Origin: Cryptomeria japonica
Taxonomy: Eukaryota; Streptophyta; Pinopsida; Cupressales; Cupressaceae
Length of the DNA: 64,000 nt
Direction: 5' to 3'
Assembly (NCBI RefSeq): GCF_030272615.1
Contig: NC_081413.1
Span: 185,888,115-185,952,114, forward strand
The notes beneath the pieces were generated by a model. That model ran no database searches, was not told the origin of the DNA, and was given only the letters and a program-made list of their open reading frames with translations. Made by a program: the position numbers and the translations under genes. Shown here in pieces: positions 20,501 to 32,539 of the stretch (the first letter of the stretch is position 1; each line of letters opens with the position of its first letter).

Positions 20501-21606
20501 CAAGGAGTAACGCTTAACAGAATTCCTTACTAAACACCTTGTTTTTAGAGGCCAAAAAAACCTTCTAGTTGCTTGAGAAGGACAAGTTCAGATACTTGGA
20601 AGAGATACTAAGTTCGCCATGGGGAGATTTCCATGGGGACTGATGCTTGGCTGCCCTGAGAAGTGAGTGCCATGGAGGGGAGCCCGTGGGGTCAAGCATC
20701 TATGTATTCTCCTTGAATCCCATAATGAGTCTACCTCTCAAGTACCTAATGTCCTTGCCTACCATAAGAAATGTGTGAGTGAGCATGATTGTCTTGAGTC
20801 TAAGTTGAAATATCTTGTCTTCTTTGCTTGTCAAAAGTTGAATTGCATCTCATTTCAAGAACAAGGCAAATTGATTCAAAACAAGGTTAAACACAAGAAA
20901 ATTTCATCCAACAAAGTTCAAAACACCTTCAAACATGGTTGTCAAATATTTTTCAAAATCTTGTCTCAACATTCATGTCACTTAGATTTAGGTTCATCCT
21001 AGGTTTGGATTTTGCAAAGTCATTGTCAACTACCAAGGTTAGGTTTCACCTAAGTCATACTCCTTTGCATATCAATAAGGGTCATCCATTTGCATATGTC
21101 CTCTTGCATTAAAGTCATACCATTGTCATACATTGCATACCCTAGGTCTCTTCATTAAGCTTAGGTCATTATCATATCATATTAGGGTTACTTGCATAGT
21201 AATTGTCCCTTAGCATATAGTGTCAAAACTAGGTTTTGTCATACTTGAGTAATCCAAATCTTTGATAAACCCTAAGTCATTGTTAAGAAGTCTAGACCTT
21301 ATCAAACTTTTTCTATTTTTGTCATCATTGTCATTTGGTCAAACCTAGCTTAGTATCCAAGCATATAGGGGAGACATTGTCATTTTGTCCTTTTATCCTT
21401 TGAGGTCTAGACATCATTTCAATTTCCTAAGGGTCTCATTTTTAGAATTGCATTCAAAAAGTTTGTCCAAATCTTGAAAAACAACCAAAAACATAGATTG
21501 CATTCTTGCCATAGATTGCATTTTCATCTATTTAGTGTGCATGTAGTCGCATATCATACATTATCCTTGAAAAAAAATTCCAAAAAAATTGCATTTGCAT
21601 AGTGAC

Positions 21607-24430
21607 ATGTCTATTGAAACAAGGTTCCAAGCACCAATGATGCAAAAAAGTTTGACATATCAACCGACAATGCAATCAAATTTTAATCCAAGGCAATCAC
21701 AATTATATCGAACCCAACAACAAGGCAATATCGATCAAACTCTTTATGATGAAACAAGTCTCCAAATACAAAAACTAGAGGAGAAACTAGCTCAAGAAGA
21801 AGAGATATTGGAACAAAGAGTGAAAAACATTGAGAAGAATAGATCACAAATGTCCAAAGTGTTTCAAAAATTTCCAGGTCAAAATCCAAAGATTGAGCCA
21901 ATTGATGTAAGATCTCTTCTTGAACGATCAGACATACTAGCTCTCCTCTCCCAAATAGAGATGATGAAACAATTTCAAGAAAAGAGACAACATCAATTTC
22001 AACATTATGTGCCTCCACAACAAGAACAAGAAGGTGTTTACTATCAATCAGATTTTCAACCAACACAACCAATGGTCCAATTTCAACAATATGTCCAACC
22101 AACTATACAATGTCCACAACTAGTTCAACCAATGGTGGAATATCAACAAGTTCAATCAACATATTAATATCAACAACCACAATCACAAATTCACAAACAA
22201 AACTTGCAACATGCACCAACCCAAGTTTCAAACATGTCAGAACAATTGAACCAAGTCCAATATCAAAACATGACATCAGACCAGAACCAAATTCTTTCCA
22301 AACAAGGTCAAATTCCAGATACAACTATGTCAAAACCTCAAAAGAAAGGTGGCTTTATTGCAATGCTCTTAAGGAAACTACCAAGTGAGTTCTTTGAGGA
22401 AGATCAAAATAATATACTTATGTCTAGCAATGCCTCATCCCCTCACAAGCAAATTGACTCTCCAATAGAATCTATCCCTACACCTCTAGAAGTTTCACAA
22501 GAACCTTCCATATTGTCCTCATCAAACAATACACCCAAGGATGAAATTAGCCAAGGGCTATCCATAATTGATTGCCACGATAATCCAATTCATGATGTAC
22601 ATCCTTGTCATGTTTCAGAAATACAAGACCCAATGCCACCATGCACTTTATTGCCATTACCTATTTTAGAGGACCCCATTCGAAGTCCCTCTTCCTCATG
22701 TTCAAGCATTGATTCCTTGTCAGAATCCATCACTAATGTTCAAAGTGCATCCCCTTTGTGCCAAAGCATTGATACCTCACCAAAATCCCCAATGCATATC
22801 CAAAGTCCAACCTCGTGTCAAGAGGATAATTTAGAGCATGAAGAAATGTGTCTTGAAACAGATCAAGATCAAGATCCTAAAACCTTATCATCCTATCCAA
22901 TTGTTGACCAGGACTCCATGTTCCCAGACACTCACGACGATTCCCCTATTCTTGTCTATCCTATCCAAGCTCCTATTGACACTCCATTCCTTGAGCAAGA
23001 TCAAGATATCCCAGTCCATCCAATCCCAAATGATCCCCTTCCATTTCATGATCACAATGTCCTTTCAAATCCCATTGACATTCCACTTCCTGAGAAAGAT
23101 CTAGATATCCCTTCCATCCTTTCCGATGATCCCATTGAAAGTCAAGAGAAAAGAACCTTTAAAGAGGATTCCAATGATCTTCCTCCTTGTCAAGATCAAA
23201 TTATTCCTTCAGATCCTTCACAAGATCCACTTGTTCCTCCATCTCCTTGTCCTAATGCTCCATATACACTCCAAGATCGCATTTCTTTTGATGATCCCAT
23301 TATTTCTCCCATTCCATCTCTTGAAGAGCTTGTCATTGAACCATGTCCACTACACACTCCTAGTCCCCCTCATGATCCTAATCCCCCGCATGATTCTAAT
23401 GTGTCAGTGCAAGATGTTCATGAACCCTTGACATGCATAATGGGTTCTTCCACTTTGGTGCAATCTGATCCACTTCAAGATCTCATTATTTCTCTCATAT
23501 CATATCCACCTCATAATGGACTCGGTCTTCTTCCCAAAGAAAAGAGTATCCTACAAGTCAAGATATTCATAAAGGCAAAGGATTAGATCTCCATAAGCAA
23601 GCATCCCTTCATGTTAAATAAGATCTTAAGGGTCATGTCTACACAACTCACTCTCAAGACGTTGGTATCCCTCCATCAAAATCAAAACATACACCTTCCT
23701 CATCATACCTTCCATCCATCTTAGGTCCTTATATCCCTTCATCCTCTATGCAAGGTCAGCAAAGGCACACATCCTTGAGTAAATTTCATCCTTACAAAAT
23801 AAGTCCATTTCATTCATATCCATCCATGCATTCCTTTCCTCCTCTAAGCAATTTGGATGTCAAGTATAAAACTCATAAGTCTAAAAATCCACATGTATTC
23901 AAGGATCAACATGTCCAATCTAATCAACATGTCAAAGCAAAGAAAAATATGATCCAAAAAGAAAAGGAAAAATCCAAAAGGTCACAAAGGCCCATTGCTC
24001 AAAAACAAAAGTTAAAATCTATATGGGTTCCTAAATCCCTTGTGCAAGCAATGCACTCCAAGGGATCACAAAAGCATGAAAAATCAAAAACCATGTGGAT
24101 CCCTAAGAACTCCTTGAAGCACAAAAAGAAATATCCAACTTGGCATCCAAAATTGCTATTCCTCCATCCAAACCTTCCAAGTCTATTCCTTCGTCACCTT
24201 CTTCATCCATTTTGGGCCCTTATGTCCCAAAATCCCAAGCTATTCCTCCATCCAAATCTCCATATCCAAAACCCACTCTTCCTCCATCAGTCCATCACCC
24301 CTCAAGGTGTGTGCTAATGTCAATCTTGCCTTCATTTCCATCCAGTGAAGCCCAATTTTTCCAATACCCTATCCATTATCCAATGCATATTTTCCATCCT
24401 TCCATCCCTTTCATCCAATCCTTTACATAA
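21607..24430 (+). pseudogene. Unrecognised NA-1 ORF, Gln-rich coiled coil plus Pro/Asp-rich and basic regions
   Basis: The first ATG of the frame is 21607. Residues about 45-90 form a charged coiled coil (ETSLQIQKLEEKLAQEEEIL). A Gln/Tyr-rich stretch follows, then GGFIAMLLRKLPSEFFEED, then about 350 residues rich in Pro, Asp and Ser. A single TAA at 22165 (likely CAA) interrupts it. Near 23530-23580 a one-base change shifts the frame. The text continues with a basic segment (KLKSIWVPKSLVQAM, KSKTMWIPKN) and two SILGPY-P motifs, shifting again near 24140. No signal peptide, transmembrane segment, zinc knuckle or catalytic motif is seen. It is not recognised; a gag-like role is only a guess. 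Confidence 0.65.
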
Positions 24431-24663
24431 ATCCTTGCCTTGGTTTCATCTCTTATTCCATGTCCTTATCCTACTAACGTCTTTGAGCATGCTTTTAAAG
24501 GTCATGGTCCATTTTTTTTCAAGGCTACTATCCAAAAAAAAAGACGCTTGATTCCTTCTTCCATCCCCTATCATGTGTCCATCTTCTATTGAAAAAGTCA
24601 AAATACAAAAAAAAAAATTGAAAAAAAAGAAAAAAAAGTAAAGAAAAATAATTCGTCCACTGG

Positions 24664-24726
24664 TGAAAACCTGGCAAACAGGCGCCTTGGGCAAGTACCA
24701 TGATGAAAACCTAGCAAACAAGCGTC
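24664..24726 (+). repeat. Duplicated 23-base motif
   Basis: TGAAAACCTGGCAAACAGG at 24664 and TGAAAACCTAGCAAACAAG at 24704. The first can fold as CCTG, GCAAA, CAGG followed by the palindrome GGCGCC; the second has lost the stem. Confidence 0.8.
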
Positions 24727-25399
24727 ATGCGTAATTTATGAACTTCTTGCACACCACACTTGGGGGTAGGTTTTATCCTATCATATCCTTTTGTCCTTCA
24801 TTGTTCCATTATCCTATCGAACCCCTGTGATTACCCTTCATATCCTATTGTCCCTCATGTCCAGTTTCCCTTTCCACCTTTGATCTTGACAAGGTTGAGG
24901 ATCTTCATGAGCATCATGCATCTTGTTTGCAGCTTTTAGTCCATCATAGCTTTTGGTCTTTATCCATTTGCTTATTATAACCTTTCATCCATATTCCCTA
25001 GCTTATTGCAACTTTCTGCCACTATCCCTTAGCCTATCCCGACCTTCAATCCATGTCCCTTATCCATTCTTGGTCTTGCTTATCCTATCCATATCTTATC
25101 ACTATCCATACTCTCTTTCTATTCCTTGATCTTGATCTGACATAAAGACGCAAAAATTTAAACATAGTTTCAAAAACCTCTTGACATGTCCCTCATGCCA
25201 TGTCACTGCTTTACATTGTCATATCCAGTCTCTTGTCCCATCACGCAATAGCCCTTGGAAATTGCATCTGTATTGTCTCCATAATAAAAGGCCTTTGTCT
25301 TCCCTCTATCCACCAACATTTTAGCAAGCCTATTTATTCACCTGTCATATTCCTTTCCTTGCTAGACATTGGGGGCAAAAATTCAAAAATCTCTAAAAA

Positions 25400-25665
25400 A
25401 TCACATAATGTCCTGAAATAATCCAAAAAAAAATGAAAAATGTCCTGAAATAATCCCTAAAAATAAAAAAAATGTCCTGAAAAAGATCATAAAAAATTGA
25501 AAAATGTCCTAAAAAATCATTAAAAAATTGACAAATGTCCTGAAAAAAAAAATCTCTTAAACATTGAAAAATGTCCTTAAAAAAAAAATCCCTAAACATC
25601 AAATAAAGTCCTGAAAAAAATGAACACAAAAAAATTGTAAAAAATCGAAAAACAAAACAAAACAT
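25400..25665 (+). repeat. A-rich degenerate tandem array, ATGTCCTGAAA units
   Basis: About eight copies of AATGTCCTGAAA or ATGTCCTTAAA, spaced 25-40 bases apart by A-runs and TTGAAAA. Variable 3' tandem arrays of this kind are known in plant gypsy-type elements. Confidence 0.85.
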
Positions 25666-26517
25666 AAATGATCCCTTTTGTGCATAGACAAATCACTGAG
25701 CATCCATCCAATGACACGCAATCCAACACTGTGCTTTAATGAAATCATGCGTAAACAGATGAACTCTTTCAATCAAACCAGACATTCAAACTGATCAAAA
25801 AAGTGTCATATCGATCAACCTCAAAATCAATTCATCCTTGGCATACTATCATAGGTCTTATACAGAGTGTGGTATACTCAAAACTAGACTATGTCCTATC
25901 TTAGACGGGGTACCACATTCCCTGAAACCAGACAGCATGATCGTCCTATTAGCACTTTCAACTTTTGACAACGAAGATCAAGATGTTTGTTTGACTTGTT
26001 GGAATTTGTGCATCTTATCTTTTTACTGATTTATCTTTGGCTTTGATCATGTTCCTATGTTGCTCGATGATGTCACTGAGTGACTTAGAGTGATCGGGAT
26101 GGTTCATGGTCCTTTTCTTTTTTGGTTGTGATTGTTGTTTGTCTGTGATGTGTCTGTCTTTTGCAAAAAGGGTTGCATTTCAGCTCTGGCCTTCAATGCC
26201 ATGATGCTCTGCATCCGCTTTGCTACATTAAATAAAGGTTCTCACCTACTTATGTGCATTCGGGAAAGCAAGTTTTTCTTCATCTCTACCTGTCCTCTGT
26301 CTAATTTCTGCTTACTAACATTTCTTCCATCAGTCTTCGCAGTTTGTTTTCTCCTATCATTTTCTATCATTTTTATCGATCAATTGGCCTCTTCTCTGCA
26401 TGTTTCCAGCCAAATCCTCGAGGGGGCATGCATATGTCATTGTCAGTGTCTGGGGCATTTTCATTATTGTTCTTTGAAACAACGCTCAAAATCGCATTGT
26501 CTCAAAGAGGGGCAAAA

Positions 26518-27764
26518 TGTAGACACCTAAAAATGGTCAACTCTTGCGAAGTCATACTTTAACATTTGTACATTGCCTCATTTTAGGTTTTTGCGTCGCA
26601 TTAAAATTTCTCCTATGTCATGCACTTGGTTTTTATCATTTGCAAGCATCGAGTCCTTCTTCTGCATTCTTCATTTGTCTCGCTTTCAAATTTGGTCTTG
26701 TCGATAACAATCTTTAATCATGATTTTGGTCGATCTTGTCAATCTCTTATCAACTTGTCAATCTCGTCGTTTTATGATCGATTTGTCATCGATCCTTGTC
26801 CTCTTCAATCATGTCAATTTGGATCAATTTGTCATTGTTCCTTAGCACATTTATCAATCAAATCATTTATTAATTCAAAATCATGATCGAATCGACATCA
26901 AATCAATCTTACATCAAGACCTAATTGTCGTCCTTGCATTTCTAATTCATCTTCCAAGGTTTTATGATTTATTCATTTAACCTTGTTTGTCATTTCTCCC
27001 CTTTAGGTTAAATAATTTATTTATTTATCCTAAGTCTTCTTGTCACAATTAAATGTTTATTTAATTGGCTAATTAATTCCTCCTATTTTTGTAAATTAAT
27101 TAATGAATGAGAAATTATTAATTAATTTACGTATTTTTCATCAATTTCCTAATTTTCAAGTCATCATTTCTAACTTAATTTTCTAATTTCTCCTAAATTC
27201 CTAAATGTCTATTTCTATTTCAAAATCTTGTCATAAATCCTTGCATAGCAATTTGTCATAAATTGTCATAAATCCTTGCATAGTAATTTGTCATACACAT
27301 GTCATAATTTTGCTATTCTTGATTTGAATTTCCATTCAAATCATTTTCATGCTAATCTTGTCTTCTCTCCAATTTGTCTATAAATTGGATGAATTTCTTC
27401 AATCAAACCCCCTGATCCCCAAATAATCATATTATCTAATAATCGCTTGTTTTGAATTACTTTGTCAAATCAATCATGCTTCGAGTATTCTCGAGAAATC
27501 ATCTTGTCTACTTGCTTTCATATCATGATCATGCACTAGTAGGTGAGATCCACAACAAAGCTATTTGGAGAAGAAAGAAGGACAATGGAGCCGCATGAAG
27601 GAAGCATTCGAATCTGCATTTGATTTGCATAGTCTTTAGTTTTGAATGTTTCATTTTCATGTCTTTATTGAGTGTGTTTAGGATAGATCATTGCATTTTG
27701 AGCTTTCATGATTGAGCTATGATTAATAATATTTGCTTTGATGATTCCACATTTCCTATCTAAA
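26518..27764 (+). repeat. NA-1 3' LTR
   Basis: Aligns with 18273-19517, with about 20 substitutions and a 2-base indel by eye. Ends CCTATCTAAA, where the 5' copy has CCTATCTACA. Confidence 0.95.
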
Positions 27765-27769
27765 CATTG

Positions 27770-29015
27770 TTTTGTGTTTTTGCTTACAAAACAAGGCTAC
27801 AAGGATTAGGACCAATTAGGCCTCCTAACCGGTCTTCTAGGGATCCCTCTCACAAATGATGCACAAACAACCCTAACTCCCAAAATGGACTACCATTCAA
27901 TTGGCAAGGGCTCAAGTATTTTCTAGGTTTTGGGCCTCCAAGTGGCCGTATAGTGCCTAGGGCAAATTTTGGGGTTTTTAAGGGTTTTGTGAGGGTTTTG
28001 TGGTCTGCCTGGGTCACAATGAAGGTTTTGTGTGTTAGCCACCTTGTTTGGATTGGTGGAGGCTCCTCCTTCACACCAATGTTTCTTCTAACACTCCTCT
28101 ACACCTCCTTCAAAGGATGTACTCTCCTCTATCCAACCTTGCTCTCCAAGACCTCTGCAATTCAACCTCTCCTAACCGGGCACTATCCAGTCTCACCTAG
28201 GAGTGGGTCTTTGCTTGTCCTTTCTCCATTTTCAAGGGCCCTGATTGTTTTGAAATATGGTACAAGGTCTCCACTCTCATTCCCCATGGTTTCATGGTGG
28301 TTCCACAATGGGGAATGGAGTTAAGACTTCATTTACACAGTCCTATCCAAAACTGGATAGTAAGAAGACAGTTTACAAACTATTTACAAACACACTCACT
28401 CTGCAAGTAAAAACCTAAACTAATTGCTTGAAATGAAAGTATTTACACCATGACAAACATTCCACACATATTTGGACGTTTCTCAATCCATTAACTTGCT
28501 TGTTTTCTTCATTCAAACTGACTGGTAACAGTTTTACAGTCTCAGTCTGATCTCTTTGCTAGGGTCGTACAATGTCTGACATCCAACCCATGAATTTAGG
28601 GTTTGCAAGTACTTATGCTACCTTTGCCTTGATTTGTGTGCCCAAACTAGGGTTTTCCATGCTAACCTAAAGAACTTGAGATCATGGTGGAAAAGTTGCT
28701 TGACTACTTTTAAAAGTTGTCATGCAACTTTTGAGCAACTTTCCCAATGTTGCTCTTCATGACTCCTAGACCCACATTGGACCAACCTAAGGACACCACC
28801 ATGTTATAAAGGACCCCTAAACACTTCAAGGACACACATACCCTCCATTTTCAAGAAAATCACAATCTTGACTCATGACCCCTAAGATCTCCACTAGGAC
28901 CCTACCTAGGACCTATGAGCACATGGCTCATTATTTTATGTACAATGGCTTCATAAGAAGCATAACATCAACAAAACAAGAAGGAGGGAGAGCTTGAAAG
29001 GGTTCTCCTGCACCA
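27770..29015 (-). repeat. Chromo-2 3' LTR, right piece
   Basis: Continues the LTR from TTTTGTGTTTTTGC to CCTGCACCA at 29015. With 17931-18272 it totals 1588 bp, against 1589 bp for the upper LTR. ORFs inside are not genes. Confidence 0.93.
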
Positions 29016-29029
29016 TACTCCCCCTTTGC
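29016..29029 (-). other. Chromo-2 polypurine tract
   Basis: On the minus strand GCAAAGGGGGAGTA directly precedes the 3' LTR start TGGTGCAGG. Confidence 0.85.
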
Positions 29030-29036
29030 ACACAAC

Positions 29037-30500
29037 TTAAGAAATAGAAGAAGAGATGAGAGTCGGGTCTATTCCAAGTGCCTTGAACCTGCTCTCCTCC
29101 ACCCATGTAGCTTCAGATACTAGTTGATCTGCCCATTTCACTAAGTGCTCCATGTAGACCTAGTGTCTAGTTTACTTCTTCACTCTTGATTCCAACATCT
29201 CCTCTACTTTAGGCTTATTCACCTATGGTAAGACATTAACATCAAGGTCATGCAGTACCTTGGCTTGGTTCTCAGTCTGCCCTGCTACCTCACCCTTGTA
29301 CATGATCAGGTCAGCTACATTAAAGACTAGTGATATAGCTAAATCTGAAGGCAGGTCAACTTTGTAGGCATTCTTACCATATTGCAATAGGATTCTACAA
29401 GGTCCTACCCTTCTCATCCTCAGTTTGGTAGGCTTACCACCTTGCATCCTAGCTTTGCTCAAATGTACCATCACATAGTCACCCACCTTAAACTGAACTT
29501 CTCTCCTTTTCTCATCCACTTTGGCTTTCAGTTTTTGAGTGGATTCAAGGATGGCCTTCTTAACCTACTCTTGAACTTCCTTGATGGTTTGAGTGAAGTC
29601 TTCTGGTTGCCCACTCTTCATTTCCAAACTACCAAGGTCTCTCAACTCACATACTCCTGTTGGATGTCAGCCATAGACAACCTCAAAAGGAATTCTACCG
29701 ATGATTCTATTCACACTATCAGTATATGCATACTCTGCTTGAGAAATGATTAGGTCCCATGTTTGGCCATACTCCTTAGTTAAACACCTCAACGAGTTAC
29801 CTAACACCCTATTGATGACTTCAGTTTGCCCATCTGTTTGTGGATGGTAAACTGAGCTAAATGACAAGTTGGTTCCTAGTCTCCTCCATAATGTTTGCCA
29901 AAAATGACCCATGAACTTGTTGTCCCTGTCTGAAACAATGCTTAAAGGGAGTCCATGAATCCTAACAATCTCTTTCAAGAAGAGATGTGCAACATAGCTT
30001 GCATCATGTGTAGTCTTACATGGGATAAAATGACTCATCTTGGAAAATCTATCTACTACCACATAGATGTTGTCCATTCCTATTTTTGTCTTGGGTAGTC
30101 CTACTACAAAGTCCATGCTTATACATTCCCAAGGTCTGTTAGGGACCGGTAATGGTTGATATAAACTAGCATTGCTTGATCCACCTTTGGCCCTTTGGCA
30201 TACACCACACTGTTCTACATATCTTTTCACATCCCTTGGCAACTTTGCCAATAGTAGTACCTCTGTACTAAATCCAAGGTCTTGTTGACTCCAAAATGTC
30301 CACTTAAACTGCCATTATGTTTCTCTTGGATGAGATTCTCCCTCATGGATCCTCTAGGTACACACAACTAGTTACCCTTGAACAAGAGACCATTTTGGAG
30401 AGTGTAATCTGCATACTCACCATGGAAATGGTTCTCAAACTCTTTGCAAACCTTGTAAGTTGTTGAGAAGTCTTCATCTCCTTCATAGAGGTCTTTGAAA
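29037..30500 (-). pseudogene. pol: Chromo-2 integrase with chromodomain
   Basis: Zinc-binding domain near 30400-30180 (EKHNGSLSGHFGVNKTL, then YVEQCGVCQRAKG). The core has SMDFVVGLPKT (first Asp), LSIVSDRDNKFMGHFW (second Asp) and HPQTDGQTEVINR (Glu), so the catalytic triad is intact. C-terminal domain: FKVGDYVMVHLSKARMQGG, KLRMRRVGPCRIL. After a stop at 29220 the same frame gives a chromodomain (EEMLESRVKK, YMEHLVKWADQLVSEATWVE), with two stops. A frameshift near 30250 and a handful of stops break it. Confidence 0.92.
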
Positions 30501-30517
30501 CCTTCTATTACTATGCT

Positions 30518-31723
30518 CTACAATTGTAACTCTTGAACTGTCAACAACTTCCTTCTTAATGCATCTGCCACCTTATTAAGTTGCCCCTTCTTATGCTTGA
30601 TGGTGAAGGTGAAGGATTGGAGATATTCCATCCATTTTAGATTCCTTTTGCTTAGCTTCTCTTGAGTGTTTATGTAACTCAATGCCTGATTGTCTGTGAA
30701 CACTACAAATTCTTTTGGAAGTAGGTAATGCCTCCATTTCTTAAGAGTCTGCACTAATGCATACAACTCTAGGTCATAAGTTGAGTACTTCTTCTTTGCT
30801 TCATTAAGCTTCTCACTAAAAAATGCCACAGGTCTTCCCTCTTGACTCAACACACCACCTACTGCAACTCCACTTGCATCACACTCCAAAGTGAATAGCT
30901 TATCAAATGTAGGTAGGAGAAGGATGGGTTTTGTGGCAACTTCCTGTTTCAATAATTGAAATGCTTTGTCTGCCTGCTCAGTCCATTCAAACTTAGTTTT
31001 CAGACCTCCTTTTATGGTGTCAAGGACTGGTGCACACATGCCACTAAAATTCCTCACAAACTTCCTATAGAATTGAGCTAATCCATGGAAACTTCTAACT
31101 TCAATCCCTATTTTAGGTGCAAGCCAATTCAAGATTGCCTCCACTTTGCTTGGATCCATCTTCAAGGTTCCCTTAGACACCACAAATCCTAAGTAAACCA
31201 ACTCTTGCTTCAAGAAGTCACACTTCTCTAGGTTGATGGATAGCTTCTCCTCATACAACCTCTCTAAAACTAACCTCAAATGCTCAAGGTTCTCTTCCTT
31301 GGTCCTACTATAGATGAGAATATCATCTAGGTACACTACCACAAATCTGCCTATGAAATCCTCTAACACCTCATTCATCAACCTCATGAAGGTGTTTGGA
31401 GCATTAGTAAGCCCAAATGGAATCACAAGCCACTCCTACAATCCATCTGTGGTTTTAAAAGCAGTCTTCCACTCATCACCCTCCTTAATTCTTATCTGGT
31501 GATAACCACTTTTAAGGTCTAGCTTGGTAAAATACATAGCCCCTCCTAAACAGTCCATCAAATCCTCTATTCTAGGAATAGGAAACCTATACCTTATGGT
31601 AATCCTATTAATTTCTCTTGAGTCAATGCAAAGTCTCCACTTACCTCTTTTTTTTTATGCTAGCACTACTGGGACTGCACATGGGCTAATGCTCTTCTTA
31701 ATCAGTCCTTGTTCTAATAACTC
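30518..31723 (-). pseudogene. pol: Chromo-2 reverse transcriptase and RNase H
   Basis: Complete motif set in one frame: [47 protein letters not shown], catalytic VVYLDDILIYS and LGFVVSKGTLKMDP. RNase H follows with LECDASGVAVGGVLSQEGRP, KKYSTYDLELYALVQ, VVFTDNQALSYI and KHKKGQLNKVADALRRK. The longest open piece is 302 codons (31426-30518). Two stops lie upstream (in LA-KKRG and DGL-EWL). The catalytic residues are intact. Confidence 0.93.
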
Positions 31724-32425
31724 CTACACTTGCCTTGCTACTTCCTTATTCTGATCAAGTGTGAGCTTATATGCAGCCTTGTTAGGTAAGGATGCACTAG
31801 GAACAAATTCTATTTGATGACTTATGGACCTTCTTGGTGGGAGTTTTGCAAGTGCTCCATCACTCACTATATCCTTATACTCTTGCAACATTTGCTTCAC
31901 CTCCTTGGGTATTTCTGCCTGCAACTTGTCTGCTTTCTCCTTTGGCTTCACAAAGATGGCACACTTCACTATCTCCTCCTCATGTAGCAAATTTAAAAAC
32001 TCTTTACCGATAGCCATTAAAACACTAGGTATTTTTGAAGTGCCCACTTCATCCTCTGTCAAAGACTGAATCTTGAAGGTCTTGTTGTCCTTCTTAAAGG
32101 ATATGGAGTTCTCCTCTCCATCATAGATCACCTTCCTATCAAATTGCCAGGGTCTTCCTAGCAATAAGTGACATGCATCCATAGGTAACATGTCACAAAG
32201 AATCTTATCCTTATATCCTCCAATAGAAAACTCTACCTAAGTCTGCTCATTGACTAGCACACTCTGTCCTTTGTTCAACCAAGTCACTTTGTAATGATTG
32301 GTGTAGGGTATTCTTGTAAGTTTGAACTTCCTAACTACCTCTTTTGAGATGATGTTGTCAGTTGATCCTGTATCAACTATCACCTTGCACACTTTACCAA
32401 GAACTTTGCATCTCACCCTAAACAA
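31724..32425 (-). pseudogene. pol: Chromo-2 protease and linker to reverse transcriptase
   Basis: Aspartic protease with intact VIVDTGSTDNIIS and LLLGRPWQFDRKV. The linker ends PRRSISHQIEFVPSASLPNK. A stop near 32237 (NEQT-VEF) interrupts it, and another at 31721-31723 (RQV-ELL) separates it from reverse transcriptase. It is in the same frame as gag, as expected for a gag-pol fusion. Confidence 0.9.
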
Positions 32426-32539
32426 TGCTCTCCTATGTTTGGGTTCCTCCTTAACCGACTATCTGATCAAAATCCTATTGAACATCAGATTCTCACCAAC
32501 TTCTGATTCAATCTGGTCCACATCTGGTGCCTTGCTACT

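Larger units (their letters stand above)
19542..21606 (+). other. NA-1 leader, no convincing gene
   Basis: About 2.1 kb between primer site and ORF. It holds a short tandem repeat (19641-19777), a strong hairpin (20266-20304), a pair of related small hairpins (20423-20500) and many TTGCAT/GTCATA words near 21000-21200. A 111-codon open stretch at 20667-21002 has no recognisable domain and I do not call it a gene. Confidence 0.6.
24593..26517 (+). other. NA-1 3' non-coding region and polypurine tract
   Basis: No gene. It contains the duplicated motif at 24664-24726, an A-rich tandem array at 25400-25665 and the purine tract CTCAAAGAGGGGCAAAA at 26501-26517, touching the LTR. The last 130 bases (CCTCGAGGGGGCATG ... 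TTTGAAACAACG) resemble 39090-39210 before the LTR of the PMD element, so the two families are related. Confidence 0.75.
18273..27764 (+). mobile_element. NA-1: young non-autonomous LTR retrotransposon with a large unrecognised ORF
   Basis: Two LTRs (1245 and 1247 bp) differ at about 20 positions by eye, near 98.4% identity, so this is the youngest dated insertion here. A primer-binding site follows the 5' LTR and a purine tract precedes the 3' LTR. The 7-kb internal region has a long leader with short tandem repeats and hairpins, then one coding region (21607 to about 24430), then an A-rich repeat region. No gag, protease, reverse transcriptase or integrase motif is present in any frame. It resembles the LARD class but with coding sequence. 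Confidence 0.9.

Noticed and set aside
20667-21002. 111-codon ORF in the NA-1 leader
   Set aside because: Isolated, no domain, alternative start only, surrounded by non-coding repeats; not enough to call a gene.
27850-28324. Open frames at 27850-28324 and their repeat at 34133-34625
   Set aside because: Both are at the same place in the two Chromo-2 LTRs; no protein motif, so chance ORFs in LTR DNA.
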